This document shows positions 28,463 through 36,902 of a DNA stretch of 64,000 nt, piece by piece. Numbering within the stretch: the first letter of the stretch is position 1; the number at the start of each line of letters is the position of its first letter. Made by a program: the position numbers and the translations under genes. The notes below the pieces were generated by a model. That model was not told where the DNA came from. It saw only the letters and a list, made by a program, of their open reading frames with translations, and did no database searches. This stretch comes from Lutibacter profundi (lineage in GTDB: Bacteria; Bacteroidota; Bacteroidia; Flavobacteriales; Flavobacteriaceae): the NCBI RefSeq assembly GCF_001543325.1, contig NZ_CP013355.1, forward strand, positions 888,501-952,500. Direction: 5' to 3'.

Positions 28463-28867
28463 TTATATACAAAAATACTTTTCACATATTTCTTCTAACA
28501 CTCCTTTAGTAAGAGGTTTACTTCTAAACTCTCTAATTTCTTTAATGTTTTTGGCTTTTTCTCTATCATCAGGATCTAGAGAAGTGGTTAACATTACTAT
28601 TACTACCTCCTCACGGTGTTTTATATCCAATTCATTATATTTATCAAGAAACTCCCAACCATTCATCCCCGGCATGTTGATATCAAGAAAAATTAATCGG
28701 CATAGTTTCTCTTCTTCTTTTGAATTAATGAGATTTAAAGCCTGTTTTGCGTTTTGCATAGTCACTATATTTTTAACATAGCCCGTTTGCTCTATAATCA
28801 ACTTATGAAGGTAATTAACTGGTTCTTCATCATCAATTAGTAATATACAGTTTAATGCTTGTTTCAT
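28463..28867 (-). CDS. Single-domain response regulator (CheY-like)
   Basis: 134 residues, a receiver domain only. The acidic pair is in LLIDDEEP near residue 13, the phospho-acceptor Asp is in IFLDINMPGMNG near 62, Thr in VIVMLTTS near 92 and the conserved Lys in RSKPLT near 115. With no output domain it should act through protein-protein contacts. Its ATG overlaps the end of the upstream histidine kinase gene by 4 bp, so the two form a co-translated pair. Confidence 0.9.
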   Translation of the reverse strand: MKQALNCILLIDDEEPVNYLHKLIIEQTGYVKNIVTMQNAKQALNLINSKEEEKLCRLIFLDINMPGMNGWEFLDKYNELDIKHREEVVIVMLTTSLDPDDREKAKNIKEIREFRSKPLTKGVLEEICEKYFCI

Positions 28868-29925
28868 AAATTATTTGAATTTAAAATTGTAAAGTAAAAT
28901 GTACTTCCCTTGTTAGGGACAGAGTCTACCCAAATTTTACCACCGTGCAATTCCACAATTTTTTGGCAGAAGGCAAGCCCTAAACCAAAACCTTTATATT
29001 CAGTTCGGGCATTTAATTGTTGGTAAATTATAAATATTTTCTTCTTATGTTCTTCAGCTAAACCAATTCCGTTGTCCTGAACAGAAAATTTCCAATAGTT
29101 ACCTTCCTTTTCTGAAGAAATTTTAATTTGAGGTGCTGTACCTTCCTTCCTAAACTTAATAGCATTACTTATTAAATTCTGAAATAATATGCTTAATTCT
29201 AATTCACAACCATATACTTGAGGCAATTTATCAATAATAAATGTAGTATTTGTTTCTGCAATAGAAAAGGCAAAATCGTACTGAATTTCAGTTACTAATT
29301 TGTTGCAATCAACCATAGAGAGTTTACGTTCCCTCCCAATACGTGCATAATCAAGTAAACCCCTAATTAAAAAACGCATACGACTAGATGCTTTTGTAAT
29401 AAATTGAAGGTACTTGTCTGCATTTTTATCTAACCGTCCTTTATACTGTTCGTTCAACAATTCAACAAATCCAGTTACTGTGTTTAATGGCTCTTGTAAA
29501 TCATGTGCAGCGATATAAGTGAATTGCTCAAGTTCCTTATTTTTATTTTTAATAGCTGTTAGTGATTGTTGAAGTTTATTGACAAGATGAACTCTTGCAG
29601 AAACATCTCGTATGGAAGCCGAAATAAATATTTTATTTTCCAATTTAATAGGATTTAAACCAATTTCTATAAAAAATTCACTACCATCCTTTCTTTTTAC
29701 CAAAAAGTCCTTGCTTTCTGACATTTCTCGTCTTACAGGCGCTCTGAGGTATTTATCAATTATAAGGCGCGTATGTACAATACGTTCTGGAATTAAATAT
29801 TCTACTTTCTTCCCAACAAGTTCTTCTCTCTCATATCCAAAGAGTTTTTCTACTTGGTGATTTATTTTAACAATAATTCCGTTCTTATCAACCAGCAGTT
29901 CTGCATTGGGTGCAAACAGAAACAT
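28864..29925 (-). CDS. PAS domain sensor histidine kinase
   Basis: 353 residues from the ATG at 29925. An upstream in-frame TTG at 29976 overlaps a -7 promoter box, so it is unlikely to be the start. A PAS domain (about residues 5-120: ELLVDKNGIIVKINHQVEKLFGYE region) is followed by a dimerisation helix with the phospho-accepting His in AAHDLQEPLN. The ATPase domain has an N box (NLISNAIKFR), G1 (DNGIGLAEEH) and G2 (GFGLGLAFCQKIVELHGG). No membrane segment: it senses a cytoplasmic signal. Partner is the overlapping receiver protein. The signal is unknown. Confidence 0.87.
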   Translation of the reverse strand: MFLFAPNAELLVDKNGIIVKINHQVEKLFGYEREELVGKKVEYLIPERIVHTRLIIDKYLRAPVRREMSESKDFLVKRKDGSEFFIEIGLNPIKLENKIFISASIRDVSARVHLVNKLQQSLTAIKNKNKELEQFTYIAAHDLQEPLNTVTGFVELLNEQYKGRLDKNADKYLQFITKASSRMRFLIRGLLDYARIGRERKLSMVDCNKLVTEIQYDFAFSIAETNTTFIIDKLPQVYGCELELSILFQNLISNAIKFRKEGTAPQIKISSEKEGNYWKFSVQDNGIGLAEEHKKKIFIIYQQLNARTEYKGFGLGLAFCQKIVELHGGKIWVDSVPNKGSTFYFTILNSNNL

Positions 29926-29973
29926 CTCTTTGTATATTGTTTCAGTATCCAAAAAATTACAATTAATCTTATA

Positions 29974-29981
29974 CAAATTTA
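29974..29981 (-). promoter_or_regulatory. -7 promoter box for the histidine kinase/response regulator pair
   Basis: On the minus strand TAAATTTG (complement of 29974-29981) matches TAnnTTTG. It would give a leader of about 40 nt before the ATG at 29925. Confidence 0.45.
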
Positions 29982-30064
29982 AAAAAAAATGATAAATATT
30001 CTTTTTTATGAAGATATTTATGATGGAAGTATTACTGATTTCTTTAGATTAAGTAATAATTTTT

Positions 30065-30225
30065 TAGAGGTCAATAGATAGTTTCATACAATTAATTTAA
30101 TAAATTCTATTTATGTGTGATATAGTTCTCGACTGCGCTCGAACAGACAAATTATTTTGCATTACACTTTTTATATTCAGTGTTTTACCATTTCAAATTT
30201 AGATGTAGTTATCTACTGACCTCTA
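30065..30225. mobile_element. MITE-like element, copy 2 (161 bp)
   Basis: Same family as 20370-20564. Left end TAGAGGTCAATAGATA (30065-30080, one mismatch) and right end TATCTACTGACCTCTA (30210-30225). Flanks TAATTTTT (30057-30064) and AAATTTTT (30226-30233) match at 7 of 8 positions, compatible with an 8-bp target duplication. Relative to copy 1 it lacks a 35-bp block bounded by TATTT repeats, so only one arm of the inner hairpin, TCTCGACTGCGCTCGA (30127-30142), remains. Confidence 0.82.
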
Positions 30226-30325
30226 AAATTTTTAATAAAAAAAATATATTAAAAGTAACCAAAAAAAATTAAATATCTGAATTTAAATGTATTACGAAGT
30301 TCGCAACCCTTTTACTTTTACGCTT

Positions 30326-30995
30326 TCAGTTTGCTCTCTTTACCCGTTTTCCGTTTTCAAAATACTCCCATTTCCCTACTTTCTCATCATTTTCATACAC
30401 TCCACTATAAATAAGTTTTCCTTGTAAATTATAATATTTTGCAAGTCCTTGTAACTTACCTTTAACATAATTCAAATCATCTAACAAATTACCATTATCT
30501 GCAAAACGTTTTGTATTTCCGTGTAACTTTCCATTTCTATAGTTTAAAATTTCAGTAATTTTACCAGAACTGTAGTATGTTTTAACTTCTCCATCCAATA
30601 AGCCATTTATATAACTTTCTTCGGATAATATTGTTTTCCCATCAGAATTATAATATATCCACTTACCAATTCTTTTTTTACCTACCATTGCTCCTTTACT
30701 TTCCAAAATTCCTTCTACGGTATAAAATTTAACTTTTGCTAAACTGTCTTCTTCTCTAAAGGTTTTAAGGAAATTTAGAACTTTTAGCACTATAATATCT
30801 AAAAACACCTACTTCCTTTCCATTTTTAAACTGACCAACATAGCGCACATTTCCATTGTTGTACTTTTTTTTCCATATGCCAATTCTTTCCCCTTTAGAA
30901 TTGAATTGATTAATTTTAGCTTGAGCCTGTATATTATGTAGGCTCATTGTTAAAATTGTAACGGTATAGATTAATATGTTAGTTATTTTTCTCAT
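30326..30995 (-). pseudogene. MORN/YwqK-repeat secreted protein, frameshifted
   Basis: Two overlapping minus-strand frames make one protein of about 222 residues once a one-base difference at 30767/30768 is corrected. The first frame starts with a signal peptide (MRKITNILIYTVTILTMSLH) and MORN-like repeats (GIWKKKYNNGNVRYVG, GVFRYYSAK), then hits TAA at 30765-30767. The second frame continues directly with KTFREEDSLAKVKFY and more GKW/YYNSDGK repeats to 30326. The extra base lies in CCTTAAAACC, where CCTAAAACC would keep frame. YwqK-family proteins of Bacteroidota are exported repeat proteins of unknown function. It may be a real mutation or a consensus error. Confidence 0.75.
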
Positions 30996-31002
30996 TTATC
31001 AA

Positions 31003-31440
31003 TTAATACTTCTCAATTGTATTAATCCAATCAAGAAATAATTTGTTTTGTGACTCATTCAATGCAGCATTTTCATGAATTAATAAATAACTAGTTAACG
31101 GCATTTCACGGTTTTTTATTACTTCTTTTAACTCTTTTACAATGTGATTTTTTTGGTCTTTATTATATGTTGTCCACTCAGAAAAGTTTAAGTGTTCTTT
31201 GGCTTCGTTAATATGCTGAGCCAAATACCATGAAAATGGTGCAATTTTATTGTACCAAGGGTAAACCGTTGAATTTGAATGACAATCTGCGCACGAAGTT
31301 TTAATTAGCTGCTGTACTTCATCTGGAATTTGGAGTTCTGTAGTAATATCATTTGTATAATCTTTTGAATTATTTTTTTGAGGTTTAATAAATTGAATTA
31401 AAACCAATACAGCTATAATTCCTAAAAGTATTTTTTTCAT
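31003..31440 (-). CDS. Haem-binding domain protein
   Basis: 145 residues with an N-terminal signal anchor (MKKILLGIIAVLVLIQFI) and a periplasmic haem-binding domain. The c-type haem motif CADCH near residue 51 sits in the family pattern SCADCHSNSTVYPWYNKI, followed by APFSWYLAQH and NFSEW. In Bacteroidota these small proteins bind haem c in the periplasm; the redox partner is unknown. It lies 2 bp downstream of the DUF1028 gene and 7 bp upstream of the MORN gene, all minus strand. Confidence 0.85.
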   Translation of the reverse strand: MKKILLGIIAVLVLIQFIKPQKNNSKDYTNDITTELQIPDEVQQLIKTSCADCHSNSTVYPWYNKIAPFSWYLAQHINEAKEHLNFSEWTTYNKDQKNHIVKELKEVIKNREMPLTSYLLIHENAALNESQNKLFLDWINTIEKY

Positions 31441-31442
31441 TT

Positions 31443-32429
31443 TTATAAATTTAATATTTCTTTTAATTGCTTTTCTGAAACTTTCAACAATTTTGCCTTT
31501 AACAATCTAGGTATTAATTCTCTCCACTTATTATTTTGCTCAAAAATTAATTTAAAAATTTGTGTTGCTTCAGTTAACTCTCCATTATTAGCTAAGGTAA
31601 CTGCATACCAATATTTCATTTCCAAATTATTAGGATTTAGTTGTTGAGCTTTCATATAATATTCTTTTGCTAGCTTATTATTACCTGTCTCAACGGCTAA
31701 ATCTCCTTTATTCATATACTCGTACGCTGTATGAATTGTTAACAATCGTCTCATTTCTTTTAACGGATTTTCATTATCTTCAACACGTAAATCTACAACT
31801 TTATCTTCCCAACTATTTCCTGTGCTTTTTGCTTTTACAACTAAAATTGCAGCTGATTGTTTTCCTCTAATATCTCCACCTTCTTTTTGGGCTGCTTCTA
31901 AAGCTATCAATAAGCGTTCTGCCAAAGCACCTTTTGAATTTTTAAAAGCTTTTGCCATTGCTGGCCAAACCGTACTTTTTTCCATTAAATTCGCCTGAAC
32001 TGAAAAATTATCACCAACAATATGCCCTGCCATTTCTATACAGTTTTTTCCTGTATAGGCAGCTACATTCCCTTGCACATCTAAAATTGCTAATTGCCTA
32101 ACTTCTCTTCCCTCATCCAATTCTAACAATGATTCTACAGCCATTTTAGGGGTTAAACCGTTTTTCAACAAACTCAACCCTCTAGGGCCAAACGATGGAT
32201 TTATAAACGATTGTGTTGCCACTACTCCTACTCCTGCTTCTCCCCAAGCAACTAAACTACCTACTGAAAACCAGTGCGATTGTACAGCAACTCCCATTTC
32301 ACCTGTAACTGTATCTCGTGCTACAATAGAATAAGTATGTGCAAACGGTTCTTTTTTTGAATAAAATTGTTGAGAGTTCCCTTCAAAATTCATCATAAAT
32401 ATTAAAATTATTATACTAAATGACTTCAT
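31443..32429 (-). CDS. Exported DUF1028 protein (Ntn-hydrolase-like) with TPR tail
   Basis: 328 residues. A signal peptide (MKSFSIIILIFMMNFEGNS) precedes a DUF1028 domain starting HTYSIVARDTVTGEMGVAVQS, with GEAGVGVVATQSF and NPSFGPRGL motifs, about residues 28-235. These resemble an N-terminal-nucleophile fold. The last 90 residues form a TPR-like repeat (GNNKLAKEYYMKAQQLNPNN). DUF1028 proteins are widespread; the substrate is not known. Probably periplasmic. Confidence 0.85.
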   Translation of the reverse strand: MKSFSIIILIFMMNFEGNSQQFYSKKEPFAHTYSIVARDTVTGEMGVAVQSHWFSVGSLVAWGEAGVGVVATQSFINPSFGPRGLSLLKNGLTPKMAVESLLELDEGREVRQLAILDVQGNVAAYTGKNCIEMAGHIVGDNFSVQANLMEKSTVWPAMAKAFKNSKGALAERLLIALEAAQKEGGDIRGKQSAAILVVKAKSTGNSWEDKVVDLRVEDNENPLKEMRRLLTIHTAYEYMNKGDLAVETGNNKLAKEYYMKAQQLNPNNLEMKYWYAVTLANNGELTEATQIFKLIFEQNNKWRELIPRLLKAKLLKVSEKQLKEILNL

Positions 32430-32488
32430 AATTTGTTATTTTTAGGGTTTAAAGATACTATTCTTTTATATAATTAAAGACATATTTT

Positions 32489-32617
32489 ATGGTGGCTATT
32501 TCAAATTTTTGGTTTTATACAATTGCAATTGTAGTGATACTACATATAGTAATTGGTTTTATATATCTAGTGTACAAATTATCTCCTAAAAAAAAGGATA
32601 AATCTAAAAATAAATAA
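32489..32617 (+). CDS. Small single-span membrane protein (42 aa)
   Basis: ATG at 32489 opens a 42-residue frame: MVAISNFW, a hydrophobic helix of about 22 residues (FYTIAIVVILHIVIGFIYLV), then a short very basic tail (KKKDKSKNK). This is the build of a small inner-membrane protein with the tail in the cytoplasm. Support is the clean topology and its position in the divergent gap between the DUF1028 gene and purB. I do not recognise a family. Confidence 0.5.
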   Translation: MVAISNFWFYTIAIVVILHIVIGFIYLVYKLSPKKKDKSKNK

Positions 32618-32754
32618 TCTTATAGTTCCGTTTTATAGCTCCATGATGTTCACATAATGAAAAGGCAAATTTTAAGTTGAATAAAGAGTTTATAAAACAA
32701 TTCATTTTTATCTTAATTTCATTAATTTTACATTTTTCAACACAAACTAAAAAA

Positions 32755-34098
32755 ATGATTTTAACCAATTTAAATGCCATATCGCCAATTGATGGTAGAT
32801 ACAGAAATAAAGTAGAAAGTTTAGCGCAATTTTTTTCAGAAGAAGCACTTATCAAGTATCGAGTAAAAGTAGAAATTGAATATTTTATTGCTTTATGTAA
32901 AATTCCATTACCTCAATTAATCAAATTTAATACTTCTGAGTTTGACAAGCTAAGGGCTATTTACTTAAAATTCTCTTCTGAAGATGCACAAAAAATAAAA
33001 GATATTGAGAAAATAACCAACCATGATGTTAAAGCTGTTGAGTATTTTATCAAAGAAAAATTTGATGCGTTAAATTTTCAGAAATACAAAGAATTTATTC
33101 ATTTTGGCTTAACTTCACAAGACATAAATAATACCGCAACACCGCTTTCAATAAAAGATGCTTTTAATGGTGTTTATTACCCTCAATTAGCTACTCTTAT
33201 AGAAAAATTAAAAGAATTAGCAACTGCTTGGAAAAATATACCAATGCTTGCCAGAACTCATGGACAACCTGCATCACCTACAAGGTTAGGAAAGGAAATT
33301 TATGTTTTTGTAGAAAGAATTGAACAACAAGTAAAACAGCTACAAAACATTCCTTATGCAGCGAAATTTGGTGGAGCAACAGGAAATTTTAATGCTCATA
33401 AAGTTGCTTATCCAACTATTGATTGGAAACAATTTGGAACTAGCTTTGTTGAAAAAGTGTTAGAGTTACATCATTCATTTCCAACTACTCAAATTGAACA
33501 TTACGATCATTTAGCTGGTATTTTTGACGCTCTAAAACGTATAAACACCATATTAATTGATTTTAATAGAGATATTTGGACCTATGTTTCTATGGAGTAT
33601 TTTAAACAAAAAATTAAAAAAGGTGAAGTGGGTTCTTCTGCAATGCCTCACAAAGTAAATCCAATAGATTTTGAAAATTCAGAAGGAAACTTAGGAATTG
33701 CAAATGCCCTTTTTGAGCATTTATCTGCAAAACTTCCTATTTCGCGTTTGCAACGTGATTTAACAGACTCTACAGTTTTAAGAAATATTGGCGTACCCAT
33801 TGCTCACACAATTATTGCATTTAATTCTACGTTAAAAGGATTGAATAAATTATTAATTAATGAAGAAAAATTTGCCGAAGATCTTGAAAATCATTGGGCT
33901 GTAGTAGCTGAAGCTATTCAAACTATATTGCGTAGAGAAGCATATCCAAATCCTTATGAGGCTCTTAAAGGTTTAACAAGAACCAATGAAAAAATTACAC
34001 AAAAATCTATGTCCGATTTTATTGAAACCTTAGAAGTTTCTGAGATTATTAAAAAAGAATTAAAAGCTATAACACCAAGTAATTATACAGGAATTTAA
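32755..34098 (+). CDS. purB: Adenylosuccinate lyase
   Basis: 447 residues from the ATG at 32755 (MILTNLNAISPIDGRY), the usual PurB start. The frame opens upstream at 32677, but that would add 26 hydrophobic, non-family residues. Landmarks: RTHGQPASPT near residue 165 with the catalytic His, and the fumarase/lyase signature SSAMPHKVNP near 295. It catalyses two steps of purine synthesis, splitting fumarate from SAICAR and from adenylosuccinate. Followed directly by a small lipoprotein gene, with no gap. Confidence 0.95.
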   Translation: MILTNLNAISPIDGRYRNKVESLAQFFSEEALIKYRVKVEIEYFIALCKIPLPQLIKFNTSEFDKLRAIYLKFSSEDAQKIKDIEKITNHDVKAVEYFIKEKFDALNFQKYKEFIHFGLTSQDINNTATPLSIKDAFNGVYYPQLATLIEKLKELATAWKNIPMLARTHGQPASPTRLGKEIYVFVERIEQQVKQLQNIPYAAKFGGATGNFNAHKVAYPTIDWKQFGTSFVEKVLELHHSFPTTQIEHYDHLAGIFDALKRINTILIDFNRDIWTYVSMEYFKQKIKKGEVGSSAMPHKVNPIDFENSEGNLGIANALFEHLSAKLPISRLQRDLTDSTVLRNIGVPIAHTIIAFNSTLKGLNKLLINEEKFAEDLENHWAVVAEAIQTILRREAYPNPYEALKGLTRTNEKITQKSMSDFIETLEVSEIIKKELKAITPSNYTGI

Positions 34099-34464
34099 AT
34101 GAAAAAATTTATACTTATTTTCGCTATATTAATATCCATAATATCGTGTAAAAACGATGAATTAAATCCCGACCGTTTTAAAACTGGAACTTTTGAAATC
34201 CCTGAAGGTAAGGGCTATAAAAAAACAATTATCATTAGACAAGATTCTCTTCAAATTGAAAAATACGAAGACAGAATTGACTCACTTTCAATTGTTTGGA
34301 AAAATAATTTTAATTACACACTTCAAATATTACATCCAAAAAATGCCATTGATGAAGAACCTATTCATGTTAAAATTACAAGCCTTAAAAACAATTCTTA
34401 TGAGTTTGAAGCAGTAATTGGACATTCTAATTTTATACAAAAAGGAACAATTTTTAAAAAATAA
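34099..34464 (+). CDS. Small lipoprotein, function unknown
   Basis: 121 residues with a lipoprotein signal: MKKFILIFAILISIISCKND, the Cys at residue 17 being the likely lipidation site. The mature part is beta-rich (TGTFEIPEGKGYKKTIIIRQ). I do not recognise a named family; similar short lipoproteins occur beside purB or terC in flavobacteria. It starts immediately after the purB stop and ends 8 bp before terC, so it shares their transcript. Probably in the outer or inner membrane facing the periplasm. Confidence 0.7.
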   Translation: MKKFILIFAILISIISCKNDELNPDRFKTGTFEIPEGKGYKKTIIIRQDSLQIEKYEDRIDSLSIVWKNNFNYTLQILHPKNAIDEEPIHVKITSLKNNSYEFEAVIGHSNFIQKGTIFKK

Positions 34465-34472
34465 ATTGATCT

Positions 34473-35240
34473 ATGGAAATATTCTTGCTAGTAGATACTT
34501 GGGTAGCATTATTAACACTTACTTTTTTAGAAATTATATTGGGTATTGATAATATTATTTTTATATCTATAACTGCTGGAAAACTACCTTCTAACCAAAT
34601 TAAAAAAGCTACAAGAATTGGTTTGTTACTAGCGCTTGTATTTAGAATTATACTCTTATTTGGCGTTTCCTATTTAATTTCAATGAAAGAACCTTTCTTT
34701 TCTATTGATTTATCTTGGCTAAAGATTGGTATAACTGGTCAAAGCGTTATTTTAATACTTGGCGGACTCTTTTTATTATATAAAAGCACCAGTGAAATTA
34801 GAGACAAAGTTGAAGGTATTGAATACTCTAAAAATAGCATAACAAAAAAGAAGCCTTCAACTTTAAAAATGGTGATTATTCAAATTGTAATGGTTGATAT
34901 TGTTTTTTCATTTGATTCAGTTTTAACGGCAGTTGGTATGACAAATGGTATTCCAGGAGCTTTAATAATAATGATAACTGCTGTAATAATTTCAATGATT
35001 ATTATGATGATTTTTGTTGTACCAGTTAGTACGTTTGTGAATGAACATCCTACCATTCAAATGTTAGCATTATCTTTTTTAATTTTAATTGGTTTTATGT
35101 TAATTACTGAAGGTGCTCATTTATCTAATGCTGAAATATTCCATCAACACGTTGGCGCTATACCAAAAGGGTATCTATATTTTGCTATCGCTTTTTCATT
35201 AGGTGTGGAAGCGTTAAACATGAAAGTTAGAAAGAAATAA
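34473..35240 (+). CDS. TerC family integral membrane protein
   Basis: 255 residues, about seven membrane helices. The two acidic membrane motifs of the family are present: EIILGIDNIIFISITAGKLP near residue 20 and DIVFSFDSVLTAVGM near 142. TerC/Alx-like proteins are linked to manganese export or tellurite resistance; the substrate here is unproven. It follows purB and the lipoprotein gene on one strand. Confidence 0.88.
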   Translation: MEIFLLVDTWVALLTLTFLEIILGIDNIIFISITAGKLPSNQIKKATRIGLLLALVFRIILLFGVSYLISMKEPFFSIDLSWLKIGITGQSVILILGGLFLLYKSTSEIRDKVEGIEYSKNSITKKKPSTLKMVIIQIVMVDIVFSFDSVLTAVGMTNGIPGALIIMITAVIISMIIMMIFVVPVSTFVNEHPTIQMLALSFLILIGFMLITEGAHLSNAEIFHQHVGAIPKGYLYFAIAFSLGVEALNMKVRKK

Positions 35241-35504
35241 ATAATCTCAATCTAGTAACTATTTCAACTATCTATTTCTAAATATTTTACGTGTATAAAG
35301 CGGGTAAATCCATTTGTATTAATGTAATTGTTATTTTTAGATACATTAATACTATTAAATATTTTTTTTTTTGTAATTTTAATAGCCATATTAAAATAAG
35401 TTCTTTTTAAAGCACAGAACTTTTATTTATTTTTTTTGAATTTTGTGTTATAAATGTTACATAAGTGTGTGCCATTTATTACTCATTTAGAATACAACCT
35501 CAGT

Positions 35505-35512
35505 TACATTTG
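35505..35512 (+). promoter_or_regulatory. -7 promoter box for the RND exporter operon
   Basis: TACATTTG matches TAnnTTTG and ends 22 bp before the ATG at 35535. It also places the start of transcription downstream of the in-frame ORF opening at 35454, supporting the ATG at 35535 as the start. Confidence 0.5.
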
Positions 35513-35534
35513 CCACAAACTAAAAACAAAAACT

Positions 35535-36845
35535 ATGCAAAGTAAGTATATACTATTTATTATAATTTTTATCTATAACATTCTTAATGTCAGAGCTCAA
35601 CAAGAAAAATTAATTTCATTTGATGAGGTATTAAATAAGGTTAAAGAAAATAATTACACCATCAAAATTTCTAATCAAAATTTTGAAGTTGCAAAAGCTG
35701 ATTTTAATCAAACTAATTCCGTTTTATTACCAAATATTGCTATTTCTCATACTGGAATTTCAACTACAAACCCTTTAATGGCCTTTGGTTCAAAGCTAAA
35801 TCAAGAAATTTTAACACAAGCCGATTTTAATCCAGCACTCCTAAATAACCCCGATAAGGTTAATAACTTTGCTACCAAAATTGAAATACAACAGCCTCTT
35901 TTTAATGCTGATGGTTTGTTTATGCGAAAAGCAGCTAGATCAAAAATGAACGCGGTGGAGTTACAAATGTCAAGAACCAAAGACTATATAAAATTAGAGG
36001 TTATTAAAGCATATATGCAATTACAAATTGCATATAAAGCTGTTGAAGTACTTGAAAAAGCAACAGAAGCCGCCCTAGAAAATAAAAAAATTGCAGAAAA
36101 CAACTTTAAACAAGGTTATTTACAAAAAGCCGATGTACTTTCAGTTGAAGTTCATGTTACCGAAGTTCAAAATCAACTACATAACACCAAAAGTAATTTA
36201 AAAAATGCTTCCGATTATTTAAATTTTTTAATGGGCGCTACTACAAATGAAACATTAAAACCCTTAACACCACTAGTTCCACATCTAGATTTAGACATCT
36301 ACAATAAACAATTATCAACAACTAGAGCTGATATTGAAGCTATGGAAAAGAGTACTGAAGCTTATAACAACATGTACAAAGCTGCTAAAATGAGTTATTT
36401 ACCAAAGTTGAATGCTTTTGGAAGTTATGAAATGTATGACACTAAATTATTTGGAACCAATGCCAAAGGTTATACCGTTGGTGCTCAATTATCTTGGAAT
36501 GTTTTTGAAGGGTATAAACGTATTGGTAAAACTCAAAAAAGTAAAGCTGAACTTGAAAAATCAGAAATTAGTTTAAACCAATATAAAAATAAAAGTTTGC
36601 TAGAATTTAACAAAGCAAAACGACAACTTAAAGATGCAGAAAACAAATTAAACCTAACCAATCTTGCTGTAGAGCAATCTAATGAAGCTCTTAGAATTAG
36701 AACAAATAGATTTAAACAAGGATTAGAAAAAACTTCAGATTTATTAAATTCTGAAACTCAATACCTACAAAAACAGTTAGAATATCTACAAACTGTTTTT
36801 AATTACAATTATACAAAAGCTTATGTAGAGTTTTTAATAAAATAA
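35535..36845 (+). CDS. TolC family outer membrane efflux protein
   Basis: 436 residues from ATG 35535, which is followed by a signal peptide (MQSKYILFIIIFIYNILNVRAQ). Two OEP repeats rich in coiled-coil heptads follow, about residues 35-235 and 245-430; the last has QSNEALRIRTNRFKQGLEK. It forms the outer-membrane channel and periplasmic tunnel of a tripartite pump. First gene of an operon with the adaptor (57 bp on) and the RND permease. Confidence 0.9.
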   Translation: MQSKYILFIIIFIYNILNVRAQQEKLISFDEVLNKVKENNYTIKISNQNFEVAKADFNQTNSVLLPNIAISHTGISTTNPLMAFGSKLNQEILTQADFNPALLNNPDKVNNFATKIEIQQPLFNADGLFMRKAARSKMNAVELQMSRTKDYIKLEVIKAYMQLQIAYKAVEVLEKATEAALENKKIAENNFKQGYLQKADVLSVEVHVTEVQNQLHNTKSNLKNASDYLNFLMGATTNETLKPLTPLVPHLDLDIYNKQLSTTRADIEAMEKSTEAYNNMYKAAKMSYLPKLNAFGSYEMYDTKLFGTNAKGYTVGAQLSWNVFEGYKRIGKTQKSKAELEKSEISLNQYKNKSLLEFNKAKRQLKDAENKLNLTNLAVEQSNEALRIRTNRFKQGLEKTSDLLNSETQYLQKQLEYLQTVFNYNYTKAYVEFLIK

Positions 36846-36902
36846 TGCTATTTGATAAACACTAAGTAATAAAATAAACTTGACCATTAAATTTCTAAAA
36901 AA

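Noticed and set aside
28428..28781. Plus-strand frame of 117 codons
   Set aside because: Mostly antisense to a clear response regulator; no recognisable protein.
29926..29976. TTG start of the histidine kinase at 29976
   Set aside because: It overlaps a -7 promoter box; ATG 29925 fits a short leader.
32604..32855. Minus-strand frame of 83 codons over the purB start
   Set aside because: Antisense to purB with no recognisable features.
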